A DNA stretch of 46,216 nt from CAYMUR01 sp964393615. Its GTDB lineage: Bacteria > Planctomycetota > Planctomycetia > Pirellulales > Pirellulaceae. Shown piece after piece: positions 1-7,899 of this stretch. Location of the stretch: contig CAYMUR010000034.1 of NCBI GenBank assembly GCA_964393615.1, positions 1 to 46,216 of the forward strand, read 5' to 3'. Numbering within the stretch: position 1 is the first letter of the stretch; every line of letters starts with the position of its first letter. A model generated the notes under the pieces. The model did not search any database. It saw only the letters and a list, made by a program, of their open reading frames with translations, and was not told the origin of the DNA. The translations under genes and the position numbers were made by a program.

Positions 1-1
1 G

Positions 2-2140
2 CCAACGCACCGCCTGCATCATTCCCTCACGGTCGACTCCCACGGCAAAGGGGCGATCACCCAGCACGCTGAGAATCATCCCCGGCTTGCCATCCGCCAG
101 TTCGGGCGGCAGGACGCAGCTCGTAGAGTATTCCGGGTAGGTGCGCACTGTGCTGAGATAATAAATTTCTTTGTCCCAGGTATTGCCACCGTCGCGGCTG
201 ACCCTGGCCCGCTCCCCACCATGCAGCCAGGGGACTCGATGGACGTGCATCAGCACGATCCGGCCGTCGGGCAACTCCACAGCAGAGCCGTGCATTTCTC
301 CAAGGACTTGACTGCCCTGTCGAACATTGTTCCAGGTCACGCCACCATCTTCTGAATTGGCCAGCAGTACGTTTTTTTGTAGAGAATCGAGCGGGTTGGA
401 CTTATAAGTCCTGGCCTTTGGTCGGTAAGCCATGCCGTACTGCAGCATCCACAAACGCCAGTAGTCTTCGTACTTGTCATCCAAGTAGGAATGCCACGCC
501 CCTTGCGCGGGAAGCAGATTGTTGCGCACCACTGCGAGCAAGCTCCCCGAGGCAAGTTCGATGATCGCCGGTTCGCCCGTCGGACACACCGGATAACCCT
601 CGGACCATGTTTGGCCACCGTCGGTGGAGCGGAATGCATAGGTGGTATGGTTTATTCCAGGTTTTTTATGTCCGATCGGCCATACCAGGGTACCGTCGCG
701 TAGTTGAGTAATGGGACCGGTCTGCGGCCACTCTTGCGGGAACGGGCCCAGACCGTTACCCAGGCGTTGCCACGTTTTCCCTTCGTCCCGGGACCGGTAG
801 ACCCACAACCGCTCGTTGTCGTGTTCCCAGTTCAGGAAACTTCCATCACGAAGCACGCTATACACGGGGCGGGCGATTTTCACGGTATCCCATGTCCGCC
901 CCCCGTCTGCGGTGCGCATGACCACGTTCGCGTCTGTATTCTTTGTGGTCCGCGCCATCAGGTAGATCTTTTTTTCGTCGGTGATAGTGAAGTTCCACGC
1001 ACCTTCACCAGCAAAGTGCGGAAGCCGGATCCGCTCGGCCGGCAACTGGTGAACCTTGCCATCATGCGAATAGAAGATCCCTTGAAAATCGTCCTCTTCG
1101 GGATCGGACTGCTCGACACCAAAACCGTCTTTCATGACCGGATGCACGGTAAATAGGTAACCATAGCTGGAAATCCCGATTTCCTTGCCGTCCGCCGAAT
1201 AGACGCGCGCGCGGTAGTTTCCCACCAGCGGAAAGTCGAAAGACAGCTTGTCGTTACTGAATCCGCTTGCTGTGGGCCCAGCGATGTCTTTGCTGAAGAC
1301 TACGTTGCCGTCGAAATTTTCGATCCGAAGTTGGAGATCTCCAGATGGTTGCTGGGGTTGTGTATCGGTGTAGCTCGACAAGTTGATTTCTAGCGGCTCT
1401 CCCATCAGGTGCAGCATACCGCTAAACGGTGTCTCTGCCGTCAACAGCACTTCTACGGGGTAACGCGTCTGAAACGGTGTCGCGGAAGGGCCCTCTTGCA
1501 GTTGTACGGCATCGATCCAAACCTTCCCCTCTTCCTGGCTCTCGACCATCAGGTCCACCACGCCTCGATGGAAATAAGATGCGATGTTGAAAGTTAGTTC
1601 GTAGCGTTGCCATTGGTCAGTGAGGGAAATCGGTTCGCTTTCTGCATTGGGAGTTTCTCGCCAATCCATGGGGCGATTCCAGAGGCGGAGGCGTAGACTG
1701 GCGTCTGGAACGTCACTCCGCGCGTACACAGAGAGGGTGTAGGCTTGTCCGAGTTTCATGGGCACGACCGGTGATGTCAGATGACCGGGTTGTTCTTCGG
1801 AGATCGAAATTACCGCAGCCCGACTGCCATCGGGAGCGCCGTTCACTGCTGCGATCACAGGCACCGTCTCGGGTACCTGGCCGGTGGAGGTGAGCCGGAT
1901 CGTCAGTGGGTTGACCATGTCGGTCCAGTTCGTGGCGGAACCGTAGCCCGGGTCGCGCGCACTCCACTTATGTTTCGCTTGCCCCAAGGCCAGTTCGAAA
2001 CTGGCGTTGGGCAGCAGGTTCGCCGACCCGGCGCTGCGCAGCGATGCGGCGAATGCCGAATTTCCGGTCAAAGACGTAACGCACGAAAGACACGTCGCGA
2101 TTGACAGGGAAGATAATGTGATCCATTGACGCTTACTCAT
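2..2140 (-). CDS. Secreted sialidase-like BNR/Asp-box glycosidase, partial at the left edge
   Basis: The frame stays open for 713 codons from the ATG at 2140 to the window edge, so the C-terminus is missing. The N-terminus is a signal peptide (basic MSKRQ, hydrophobic stretch, cleavage near SAFA|A). Residues ~35-190 look like a carbohydrate-binding jelly-roll module (begins LLPNASFELA). The rest carries five Asp boxes near residues 409 (TADGGRTW), 447 (SRDEGKTW), 502 (STDGGQTW), 593 (SEDGGVTW) and 645 (SRDGGNTW), the hallmark of the six-bladed sialidase propeller. ERIRLP near residue 370 resembles the sialidase RIP motif with its substrate-binding arginine. The likely role is hydrolysis of a sugar acid or related residue from a glycan outside the cytoplasm. 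The exact substrate cannot be read, since many planctomycete BNR proteins are not true sialidases. It is divergent from the PEP-CTERM gene, with a 618-base spacer. Confidence 0.8.
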   Translation of the reverse strand, partial: MSKRQWITLSSLSIATCLSCVTSLTGNSAFAASLRSAGSANLLPNASFELALGQAKHKWSARDPGYGSATNWTDMVNPLTIRLTSTGQVPETVPVIAAVNGAPDGSRAAVISISEEQPGHLTSPVVPMKLGQAYTLSVYARSDVPDASLRLRLWNRPMDWRETPNAESEPISLTDQWQRYELTFNIASYFHRGVVDLMVESQEEGKVWIDAVQLQEGPSATPFQTRYPVEVLLTAETPFSGMLHLMGEPLEINLSSYTDTQPQQPSGDLQLRIENFDGNVVFSKDIAGPTASGFSNDKLSFDFPLVGNYRARVYSADGKEIGISSYGYLFTVHPVMKDGFGVEQSDPEEDDFQGIFYSHDGKVHQLPAERIRLPHFAGEGAWNFTITDEKKIYLMARTTKNTDANVVMRTADGGRTWDTVKIARPVYSVLRDGSFLNWEHDNERLWVYRSRDEGKTWQRLGNGLGPFPQEWPQTGPITQLRDGTLVWPIGHKKPGINHTTYAFRSTDGGQTWSEGYPVCPTGEPAIIELASGSLLAVVRNNLLPAQGAWHSYLDDKYEDYWRLWMLQYGMAYRPKARTYKSNPLDSLQKNVLLANSEDGGVTWNNVRQGSQVLGEMHGSAVELPDGRIVLMHVHRVPWLHGGERARVSRDGGNTWDKEIYYLSTVRTYPEYSTSCVLPPELADGKPGMILSVLGDRPFAVGVDREGMMQAVRW

Positions 2141-2758
2141 ATAACACACCCTTTCTGATAGGCTGGTCTTAATCCAAAGGAACATGCGATGTCTTTCGGC
2201 ACGAAAATTTACGTGAACGACCAATGAATTGTAATGTACTGGTTTCACTGAACCCAGTACCACTGGCCAGGCCGCCGCCATTGCGACGACAGTAATATGA
2301 ATATTCGCCAATATGAATATTCGCCGATCCCGAGACGGAGGACGGTTTGGCCCAGCGACGAAAACGGGTGTTTTGGGCGCGCGTGTTTCGAGCGATACGC
2401 CCATTCTCCCGATTTCGTCGTCAAGTTCGTAGCACGCTACCAGGTGCGCTATTTTTCATTTAGCTTTAAACTCAGTGCGATAAACAGGTTACAAAACAAA
2501 TATAGACTACTTACAGGGCCATCGTAGTGAGAGGTAGCTCTGCCCCTCCCCCTGGCAGTGAAAAACCCCTCTCCCAGCTAATATTTTGAAAGGAAACATG
2601 CGATTAAATGAATTGGCCACATTGACATGAAGTGGTGAGGGATTACTATGAATAGACTACTGAGTAATCATTAGGGAAAATGTTTTTTGTAGGATCAGCG
2701 AAGTTAACCTGTGTAGCAGTAACACGTTCACGTTTCAATTTAAGAAGGGATCGCACCA
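2141..2758. other. Divergent intergenic region
   Basis: This 618-base spacer lies between two divergent secreted-protein genes and should hold promoters for both. The only clear structure is a 16-bp tandem duplication at 2294-2325. A 76-codon frame at 2297-2527 starts inside that repeat and has an unconvincing composition, so I do not call it a gene. Confidence 0.6.
2294..2325. repeat. 16-bp tandem duplication (2 copies)
   Basis: The unit AATATGAATATTCGCC occurs twice head to tail (2294-2309 and 2310-2325) with no mismatch. It sits in the divergent promoter region and contains the palindrome GAATATTC, so the duplication doubles a potential binding site. Confidence 0.9.
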
Positions 2759-3568
2759 ATGACAAAGGTAACTAGTTCTAAAGGGAGATTCGACATGACA
2801 GTTCAAAAATCTAAAAAAACGCTTCTCGTGGTTTTAGGAACGCTGGTCGCGATCCTCATGACCATCGGCTCGGCCACAGCCCAACTGGAGTGGGACGGAT
2901 CGGGCAACCTAGTCACTGCGATGCCCAATTCCTACAATATCACCAGCAACACCTACAGGAGCGATCACTTTTTTGGCCAACCGAATGCAAATGGGTTCGT
3001 GTCGTCGATAGGAAACGTGGGTGGTATGTTGGGAAATAGCGGTCTTGGTATCACCAAGGCTGAGGGGTGGGAAGTGGATTTTGGTTGGGCCTCAATTGGT
3101 GATGATGTCTTCCCTGGCGAAAAGCACTTCATTTCGATGGGCGACGACACCAGCAATATCAATGTCTTACTCGACAATCCATCGGGCGACGAATTCGGCG
3201 GTACGGCGCGTCTTTTGTCCAACGGTGTGAGCAATCGGTACTCGACCCCCCTTGCTACGGGGCTCAAATTCAGTCAGCCGTCACGGTCTGAGGATGCAGC
3301 GAACTTTCATCGCTTCCAGTTGAGAAGGGCGCCTGGCGCAGACAACGTCACACTCTCAATCAACGGTTCTCAGGTAGCCGATTTGACACCGGATGTCTGT
3401 GGATTGCCAGGCTGCGACGGCGGCAACCTGAACGTCTTCTATATCGGGCCGTCACAGCAGGAAGGTACTTTCGACTATATCAATGTCAAGACCATTCCGG
3501 AGCCCGCGACGCTCGTGTTGCTTGGCTTGGGAGGTTTGGCTCTGGTCGCGCGGAGGCGACGAGCTTAA
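2759..3568 (+). CDS. PEP-CTERM sorting-domain protein
   Basis: This is a 269-residue exported protein. The C-terminus has the PEP-CTERM tripartite signal: IPEPATLVLLGLGG, then a short hydrophobic span, then the basic tail ARRRRA. Such proteins are recognised by an exosortase and released to the outer surface or matrix; no exosortase is present in this window. The N-terminus has a signal peptide ending near GSATA|Q. Two in-frame ATGs both have good ribosome sites: 2759 (AAGGGA eight bases upstream) and 2795 (GGGAG seven bases upstream). The second gives the more conventional signal peptide (MTVQKSKK then hydrophobic). The mature part (~residues 42-245) is probably beta-rich, possibly lectin-like, but I recognise no specific family. 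It includes a Cys pair CGLPGC near residue 215. A strong terminator follows, so it is probably monocistronic. Confidence 0.85.
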   Translation: MTKVTSSKGRFDMTVQKSKKTLLVVLGTLVAILMTIGSATAQLEWDGSGNLVTAMPNSYNITSNTYRSDHFFGQPNANGFVSSIGNVGGMLGNSGLGITKAEGWEVDFGWASIGDDVFPGEKHFISMGDDTSNINVLLDNPSGDEFGGTARLLSNGVSNRYSTPLATGLKFSQPSRSEDAANFHRFQLRRAPGADNVTLSINGSQVADLTPDVCGLPGCDGGNLNVFYIGPSQQEGTFDYINVKTIPEPATLVLLGLGGLALVARRRRA

Positions 3569-3604
3569 GAGTTGACGATCTGTGCTAATTAGTTGAACAC
3601 GCGG

Positions 3605-3640
3605 CCGCGGCTCCGAAACTACTCGGGGCCGCGGTTTTTG
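3605..3640 (+). terminator. Rho-independent terminator after the PEP-CTERM gene
   Basis: A 10-bp GC-rich stem (CCGCGGCTCC at 3605-3614 with GGGGCCGCGG at 3625-3634, one G-T wobble) closes a 10-base loop and is followed directly by TTTTTG. It lies 37 bases after the PEP-CTERM stop codon. Confidence 0.85.
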
Positions 3641-3845
3641 TTAGTTACATTGGTAAGACATGTGGCTTTTTCGGCGGCGCGACGAAATTCTTGTGACTTC
3701 AGCGACCTCTAATATTTGCTTTTACGAAACAGGAAATCTTTTACGGCGATGGGATTCTCCTTCCAATCCCCCCGCTTTGGCGATACTGTTCTAGTCCGCA
3801 CTCTACAGATTCTTATAATGGTGTTCGTATAACGGCCACTGCCTT

Positions 3846-3858
3846 GACGTTCAGGAAC
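3846..3858 (+). promoter_or_regulatory. Conserved leader with ribosome site, DUF1559 copy A
   Basis: GACGTTCAGGAAC lies four bases before the ATG of the first DUF1559 gene and recurs identically before the second copy (5103-5115). AGGAA is a plausible Shine-Dalgarno core. Conservation of the flanking bases suggests either recent duplication or selection on the leader. Confidence 0.55.
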
Positions 3859-3862
3859 CCCC

Positions 3863-4858
3863 ATGTCAACCCTGCTCGAATCCACGCCCTATCGCGATTC
3901 CCACGCTCGGCACGGTTTTACCCTGGTCGAATTATTGGTCGTGATCGCCATCATTGCAATCTTGATCGCGCTGCTGTTGCCGGCCGTGCAGGCGGCTCGC
4001 GAGGCAGCGCGGCGTGTCCAGTGCCTGAACAATCTCAAGCAGATTGGTGTGGCGATGCATAATTATCATGCGGCTGTTGGGACCTTTCCGGAGGGGGCGC
4101 ATTCGCAAGGAGCCAACGACCCGGTGCTGCAAGGAGCTCACGAACTCGGTTGGCCGTGGCCCGTTCACATTTTGCCCTACATCGAACAATCGTCGATCTT
4201 TGAGCAATTAGACATGAGTTCCACGGTTTTTGGCTTCGGACCGCCAGGCAGCGGCTCCTATGCCTATGGCGGAAACCTGGAGCTCATCCGGAATACCATT
4301 CCGACCTATTTTTGCCCCTCCGATCCTCAAGCATCACGGCAAAAAGAGTTAGTGGTGGGGACGGGTGGCGGACCTCGACAGATCATCCTGGGACTAACCA
4401 ACTATATCGGTTCGACGGACGACGATTGCCGTTTTTACAGTTGTAGCGGCGACGTCAGCTACACCTACGACGGCGACGGGATGCTGTTCAATCTTTCCGG
4501 CGTACGCATTGCCCACGTTACCGATGGGACCAGCCATACGTTGATCGTGGGCGAGGGAACGGGGGCCGAGGGCAGATCCGACGGAGCCACATGGAGCGTC
4601 GCTCATTTTACTTGGGGCGAACAATGTTTGGTCGATATGTTCCACGGCATCAACGGGACCTGTTCGGTACCAGGAGACGGCACTTACTGTTGGCATGGAA
4701 ACAATCCCCAAGGTGCGGGCTATTCCAGCTATCATCCGGGTGGAGCCCAATTCGTTTATGTGGACGGTAGCGCGCGATTCATTTCCGAAAACACCCCGAT
4801 TTCACTGCTGTACGCCCTGGCAACCCGTCACGGCGCGGAAGTCGCTGCATTGGACTGA
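3863..4858 (+). CDS. DUF1559 protein with prepilin-type N-terminus (copy A)
   Basis: This 331-residue protein begins with a class III signal: a short basic leader ending in RHG, then FTLVELLVVIAI and a long hydrophobic helix (residues ~19-45), as processed by prepilin peptidase. The DUF1559 core follows (AREAARRVQCLNNLKQIG, YHPGGAQFVYVDGSARFI near the C-terminus). This family is hugely expanded in planctomycetes, and the proteins are thought to be pseudopilin-like surface or secretion components; no activity is established. The ATG at 3863 is supported by AGGAA upstream and by the identical leader of copy B. The nearest neighbour downstream is a decayed PEP-CTERM tail, then a paralogue in the same orientation. 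Confidence 0.9.
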   Translation: MSTLLESTPYRDSHARHGFTLVELLVVIAIIAILIALLLPAVQAAREAARRVQCLNNLKQIGVAMHNYHAAVGTFPEGAHSQGANDPVLQGAHELGWPWPVHILPYIEQSSIFEQLDMSSTVFGFGPPGSGSYAYGGNLELIRNTIPTYFCPSDPQASRQKELVVGTGGGPRQIILGLTNYIGSTDDDCRFYSCSGDVSYTYDGDGMLFNLSGVRIAHVTDGTSHTLIVGEGTGAEGRSDGATWSVAHFTWGEQCLVDMFHGINGTCSVPGDGTYCWHGNNPQGAGYSSYHPGGAQFVYVDGSARFISENTPISLLYALATRHGAEVAALD

Positions 4859-4860
4859 TC

Positions 4861-5031
4861 CTTGCCTCTGTGACAGCGGACATATGTGGCTGGCTGGGCT
4901 GCGCTGGCGACTACCCGAACGGCTTCTGCAGCGAGCTGTCACCGTAGCAAGGGACTTTCGACGATATCATTGCCAATAACCTTCGCCAGTTCGCGACGTT
5001 CGTGTTGCTGGATCGGAGAGGTTTGGTCTGA
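4861..5031 (+). pseudogene. Relic of a PEP-CTERM gene 3' end
   Basis: Reading from 4861 in the frame of GCC at 4864-4866, 57 codons align without gaps to residues ~206-262 of the intact PEP-CTERM protein at 2759-3568. By hand count about 23 positions are identical, including the runs DICG/GC, GTFD and the C-terminal AT-VLL. The frame has an in-frame TAG (aligned to a CAG glutamine codon) and ends in TGA before the basic tail, and the PEP motif itself is replaced by RQF. There is no start codon and no upstream portion, because the DUF1559 copy A stop codon (4856-4858) lies immediately before it. It is therefore a dead fragment, probably left by a segmental duplication of a PEP-CTERM plus DUF1559 unit. 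Confidence 0.75.
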
Positions 5032-5102
5032 GTTGTGTGGTGTTGTCTAGGTGCAAACACCTCACCGTGATATACTGGTCTTGGTATCACCGTCTTAACC
5101 TC

Positions 5103-5115
5103 GACGTTCAGGAAC
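5103..5115 (+). promoter_or_regulatory. Conserved leader with ribosome site, DUF1559 copy B
   Basis: GACGTTCAGGAAC is identical to the leader of copy A (3846-3858) and ends four bases before the ATG at 5120. It supports the chosen start. Confidence 0.55.
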
Positions 5116-5119
5116 TGTC

Positions 5120-6088
5120 ATGTCGCCCCCACCCGAATCCACGTTCCATCGTGCTTCCCACGCTCGGCACGGTTTTACCCTGGTCGAGCTATTGGTCGTG
5201 ATTGCCATCATTGCGATTCTTATTGCGCTCTTGCTGCCGGCCGTGCAGGCCGCTCGCGAGGCAGCGCGGCGAATTCAGTGCATGAATCATTTCAAGCAGG
5301 TGGGAATTGCGATGCATGGCTATCATACGGCGATTGGCAAGTTTCCCCGGGGGGATGACCATTATGAGAATAATGGTGTCGCCTGTCCTGAGCTTCCCAC
5401 CAGCTATGTAGGTAAACCGGGGCACAATCGTCTGACCTGGAGCGTGTACCTGCTGCCCTATCTGGAACAAGGGAACTTGTTGGACTTGCCCAATGCCGCC
5501 GATTGGGACACGGGTCAAGATTTTGTGATCACCGCGGAAGGTGCACGCGGACTGGTGCCCGTCTATTGCTGTCCTTCCGATCCCCAGGGGTGCGAACTCA
5601 TCGATATCGGTAGCGGAGGGGTCCCTGACCTGTTCGGCGGCCCCACCCCCCAGGAGGACTTTAGAATGACCAACGTGGCTGGCGTGGCCGACAGCGAGGA
5701 TTACCTATGCTTTTATGCGTCTCATAGAATCCTTCGCTACGACGGCAATGGCATTCTTTTTAACGCGTATGGAGTCAAGATTACTGACATCTTCGACGGT
5801 TCCAGCAACACGCTGATGGTGGGTGAGGTCCTCGGCAGGGGCGAGGGGACTCATGAAGCGCTGCCTTGGATCATGCATAACAACCGCGACACCTCCAACG
5901 GCATCAACCTACACGTGCCCGGAATTCCCTGGGATCCCGACGAGACAGGATTTGCCAGTTACCACCCCGGCGGCTGTCATTTTCTGTATGCCGATGGCAG
6001 TGTGCACTTTATCGACGAATACGTCGATGCGTTCACCCTGGCCGCACTGACCACCCGGGCAGGCAGCGAAGTGTTTTATCGGCAGTAG
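5120..6088 (+). CDS. DUF1559 protein with prepilin-type N-terminus (copy B)
   Basis: This 322-residue paralogue of copy A has the same prepilin-like signal (RHGFTLVELLVVIAI), the same AREAARRIQC helix end and the C-terminal YHPGGCHFLYADGSVHFI. The first ~50 codons are nearly identical to copy A at DNA level, while the middle of the protein is strongly diverged. That suggests constraint or gene conversion on the signal region and different exposed domains. The stop codon lies inside a 19-bp tandem duplication. The function is unknown; the family is expected in the cell envelope as pseudopilin-like subunits. Confidence 0.9.
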   Translation: MSPPPESTFHRASHARHGFTLVELLVVIAIIAILIALLLPAVQAAREAARRIQCMNHFKQVGIAMHGYHTAIGKFPRGDDHYENNGVACPELPTSYVGKPGHNRLTWSVYLLPYLEQGNLLDLPNAADWDTGQDFVITAEGARGLVPVYCCPSDPQGCELIDIGSGGVPDLFGGPTPQEDFRMTNVAGVADSEDYLCFYASHRILRYDGNGILFNAYGVKITDIFDGSSNTLMVGEVLGRGEGTHEALPWIMHNNRDTSNGINLHVPGIPWDPDETGFASYHPGGCHFLYADGSVHFIDEYVDAFTLAALTTRAGSEVFYRQ

Positions 6089-6119
6089 TAGCTGGGGACC
6101 GCAGTAGTAGCTTGGGACC
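6082..6119. repeat. 19-bp tandem duplication overlapping the DUF1559 stop codon
   Basis: GCAGTAGTAGCTGGGGACC (6082-6100) is followed directly by GCAGTAGTAGCTTGGGACC (6101-6119), one mismatch. The first copy contains the TAG stop of the preceding gene at 6086-6088. Confidence 0.9.
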
Positions 6120-6250
6120 ATTGTCCGGAGCGCATCGGACGGGACAGTGGGCCCATGCTACGGGTAAATTCTCAGCTGCCGCTGGCCTCAAAAGATGACC
6201 AGCCAGGTTGCCGATCCTAGACATTTGAGAAACGTGGCGGACACCTATAC

Positions 6251-6319
6251 TTGGTGCTTTGAGTGTCACACTTGCTTGGTGCTTTGAGTGTCACACTTGC
6301 TTGGTGCTTTGAGTGTCAC
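6251..6319. repeat. 25-bp tandem repeat, 2.8 copies
   Basis: Two exact 25-base units (6251-6275 and 6276-6300) begin TTGGTGCTTTGAGTGTCAC, and a third partial copy (6301-6319) matches the first 19 bases. There is no spacer diversity, so it is a simple tandem repeat and not a CRISPR array. Confidence 0.95.
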
Positions 6320-6616
6320 GCTCCGGATATTTGGCGACAGGCATGGAATGCTCTGAATGTCTTTCGTTGTTCTTAGTCGTTGCTGTCTGGACCCTCTTTC
6401 CCGGGACTCTTGATATTGGCAGTGACACTCTTCGGTTGCCCCACTTCGGGAGGCCTAGCAGCCAAGAATCGTTCGGTAGCGTAAAGAGGTTGCCGCCTGG
6501 GCCAACGCGAGTGAACTTGCCAGGCTTTCCGAGGCAAGACGCCTGTCACGGATCGAGAAATGGGACCTGGGTTGGGAAACGCTTGGATCGCGAACTGGTT
6601 CAGAAGCCAGGTAACT

Positions 6617-6636
6617 CACAAGCGAGGAGGCTTGTG
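6617..6636. promoter_or_regulatory. Hairpin in the leader of the Ldh2-type gene
   Basis: A perfect 7-bp stem CACAAGC/GCTTGTG encloses the 6-base loop GAGGAG, about 100 bases before the start codon. It is not followed by a T-run. It could be an RNA leader structure or an operator; function is inference only. Confidence 0.3.
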
Positions 6637-6736
6637 GAGAAGTTGGGTCCCAGTAGGTACCGCATACCCAGAGGTTGCTGCGATCGGGTAGAATATTCAG
6701 CGGATGTGACAGAACAACATAGGAATTCAACGATCA

Positions 6737-7795
6737 ATGAAAATTGCTGCTGACCGTTTAGTGGACTACGTCAACAATGTTCTCACGGCAGTTCAGGTGC
6801 GCGACGATGACGCGCGGATCGTGGCAGAAAACCTGGTGGCAGCTGAATTAACAGGTCACGGTACCCATGGTGTGGTTCGTTTGCCGAGATATGTCGAGGA
6901 AATCCAGGCTGGTGAAATCAATCTTTCGGCGGAAATTAAAATTACTGAGCAGAGATCGGCGAGCTTGCTGATCGACGGCGATTGGGGGTTTGGTCAGGTG
7001 ATTGCCAACCAAACCGTGGATCTTCTTATTCCGAAAGCTCGACAACACGGTGTTGCCAGCGCAGGCGTTTTTCATTCGAATGACGTTGGTCGACTGGGTG
7101 CCTATACGATGCGAATTGCTGCCCAGGGCCTGTTGGGGTTGATGACGATCAATGATGGCGGTGGAAGTCCGCATATCGCCCCTTGGGGAGGGATTGCACC
7201 ACTATTTAGTACCAACCCGTTGTCATTTGCCGCGCCGCTTAATAGTGAGTCACCGGTTTGCATCGACATGTCTACCAGCGTTTGTGCAGGTAGTCGTGTG
7301 TTGCTTGCACAGAAACGTGGCGATGTGTTGCCGCCCGGGTTGATCATGGATTCCCAGGGGAAACCTTCGACGGACCCCAATGACCTGTTCGCTTCCCCTC
7401 CCGGTTCCCTGCTACCGCTTGGGGCACCTGTTGCAGGCCACAAAGGGACCGCTTTAAATTTGATTGTGGATGTGCTTTCGGGAGCATTAACGGGTGCCGG
7501 ATGTAGTGGTCGTGGAACCAGGGAAACCCAGGGTATCTTTTTTTTGGTGATTGACGTCGAAGCATTTGCAGCAATGGAAGATTTTCAAGAAAGGGTAGTT
7601 CAGTTGTTGAAACGTATGAAAAATAATCCAACCGCGGAGGGTGTGGACGAGATTCGTATCCCTGGTGAACATGGCGAACGTATGCGACAACAACAAATGA
7701 AAGACGGTATCGTCATTGAACCTGCGATCTGGCGGGAAATTTCCCAGATCGCTGACAAGCTGGGGGTCAGCCCTCCCCCGGCGGACGCTGGATGA
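6737..7795 (+). CDS. Ldh2/malate-lactate dehydrogenase family NAD(P)-dependent oxidoreductase
   Basis: This 352-residue protein spans the whole Ldh2 fold. Visible family motifs are GTHGVVRLPRY (residues 42-52, with the conserved His44 and Arg48), the cofactor and substrate segment SNDVGRLGAYTMRIA, the INDGGGSPHIAPWGG and STNPLSFAAP stretches, DMSTSV, and GHKGTALNLIVDVLSGALTG near residue 233. The family reduces or oxidises 2-hydroxy/2-oxo acids (malate, lactate, ureidoglycolate, sulfolactate), and the substrate cannot be told from sequence. It is cytoplasmic. It is followed 104 bases later by a class III aminotransferase on the same strand, suggesting that a 2-oxo acid is shared between the two. 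The ATG at 6737 has only a weak ribosome site (AGGAA eleven bases upstream). Confidence 0.85.
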   Translation: MKIAADRLVDYVNNVLTAVQVRDDDARIVAENLVAAELTGHGTHGVVRLPRYVEEIQAGEINLSAEIKITEQRSASLLIDGDWGFGQVIANQTVDLLIPKARQHGVASAGVFHSNDVGRLGAYTMRIAAQGLLGLMTINDGGGSPHIAPWGGIAPLFSTNPLSFAAPLNSESPVCIDMSTSVCAGSRVLLAQKRGDVLPPGLIMDSQGKPSTDPNDLFASPPGSLLPLGAPVAGHKGTALNLIVDVLSGALTGAGCSGRGTRETQGIFFLVIDVEAFAAMEDFQERVVQLLKRMKNNPTAEGVDEIRIPGEHGERMRQQQMKDGIVIEPAIWREISQIADKLGVSPPPADAG

Positions 7796-7899
7796 GAAAT
7801 TGACTCTCCCTGAGAAAAACAGAATCGACAGACTGCATGTACTCAAGCCAAAAGATCCCGATTATCCGAAGCTTCCTATCACCCTGACAACATACGATC

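Larger units (their letters stand above)
6089..6736. other. Intergenic region upstream of the Ldh2-type gene
   Basis: This 648-base stretch has no convincing gene. It holds the second half of the 19-bp duplication, a 25-bp tandem repeat (6251-6319) and a hairpin at 6617-6636. A 146-codon frame (6313-6753) runs through it but overlaps the start of the next gene and resembles no protein. Confidence 0.6.

Noticed and set aside
2297..2527. 76-codon plus-strand frame
   Set aside because: It starts inside a 16-bp duplication, its composition is unlike a protein and no ribosome site is present.
6313..6753. 146-codon plus-strand frame before the Ldh2-type gene
   Set aside because: It overlaps the well-supported start at 6737, begins in the tail of a tandem repeat and has no recognisable domain.
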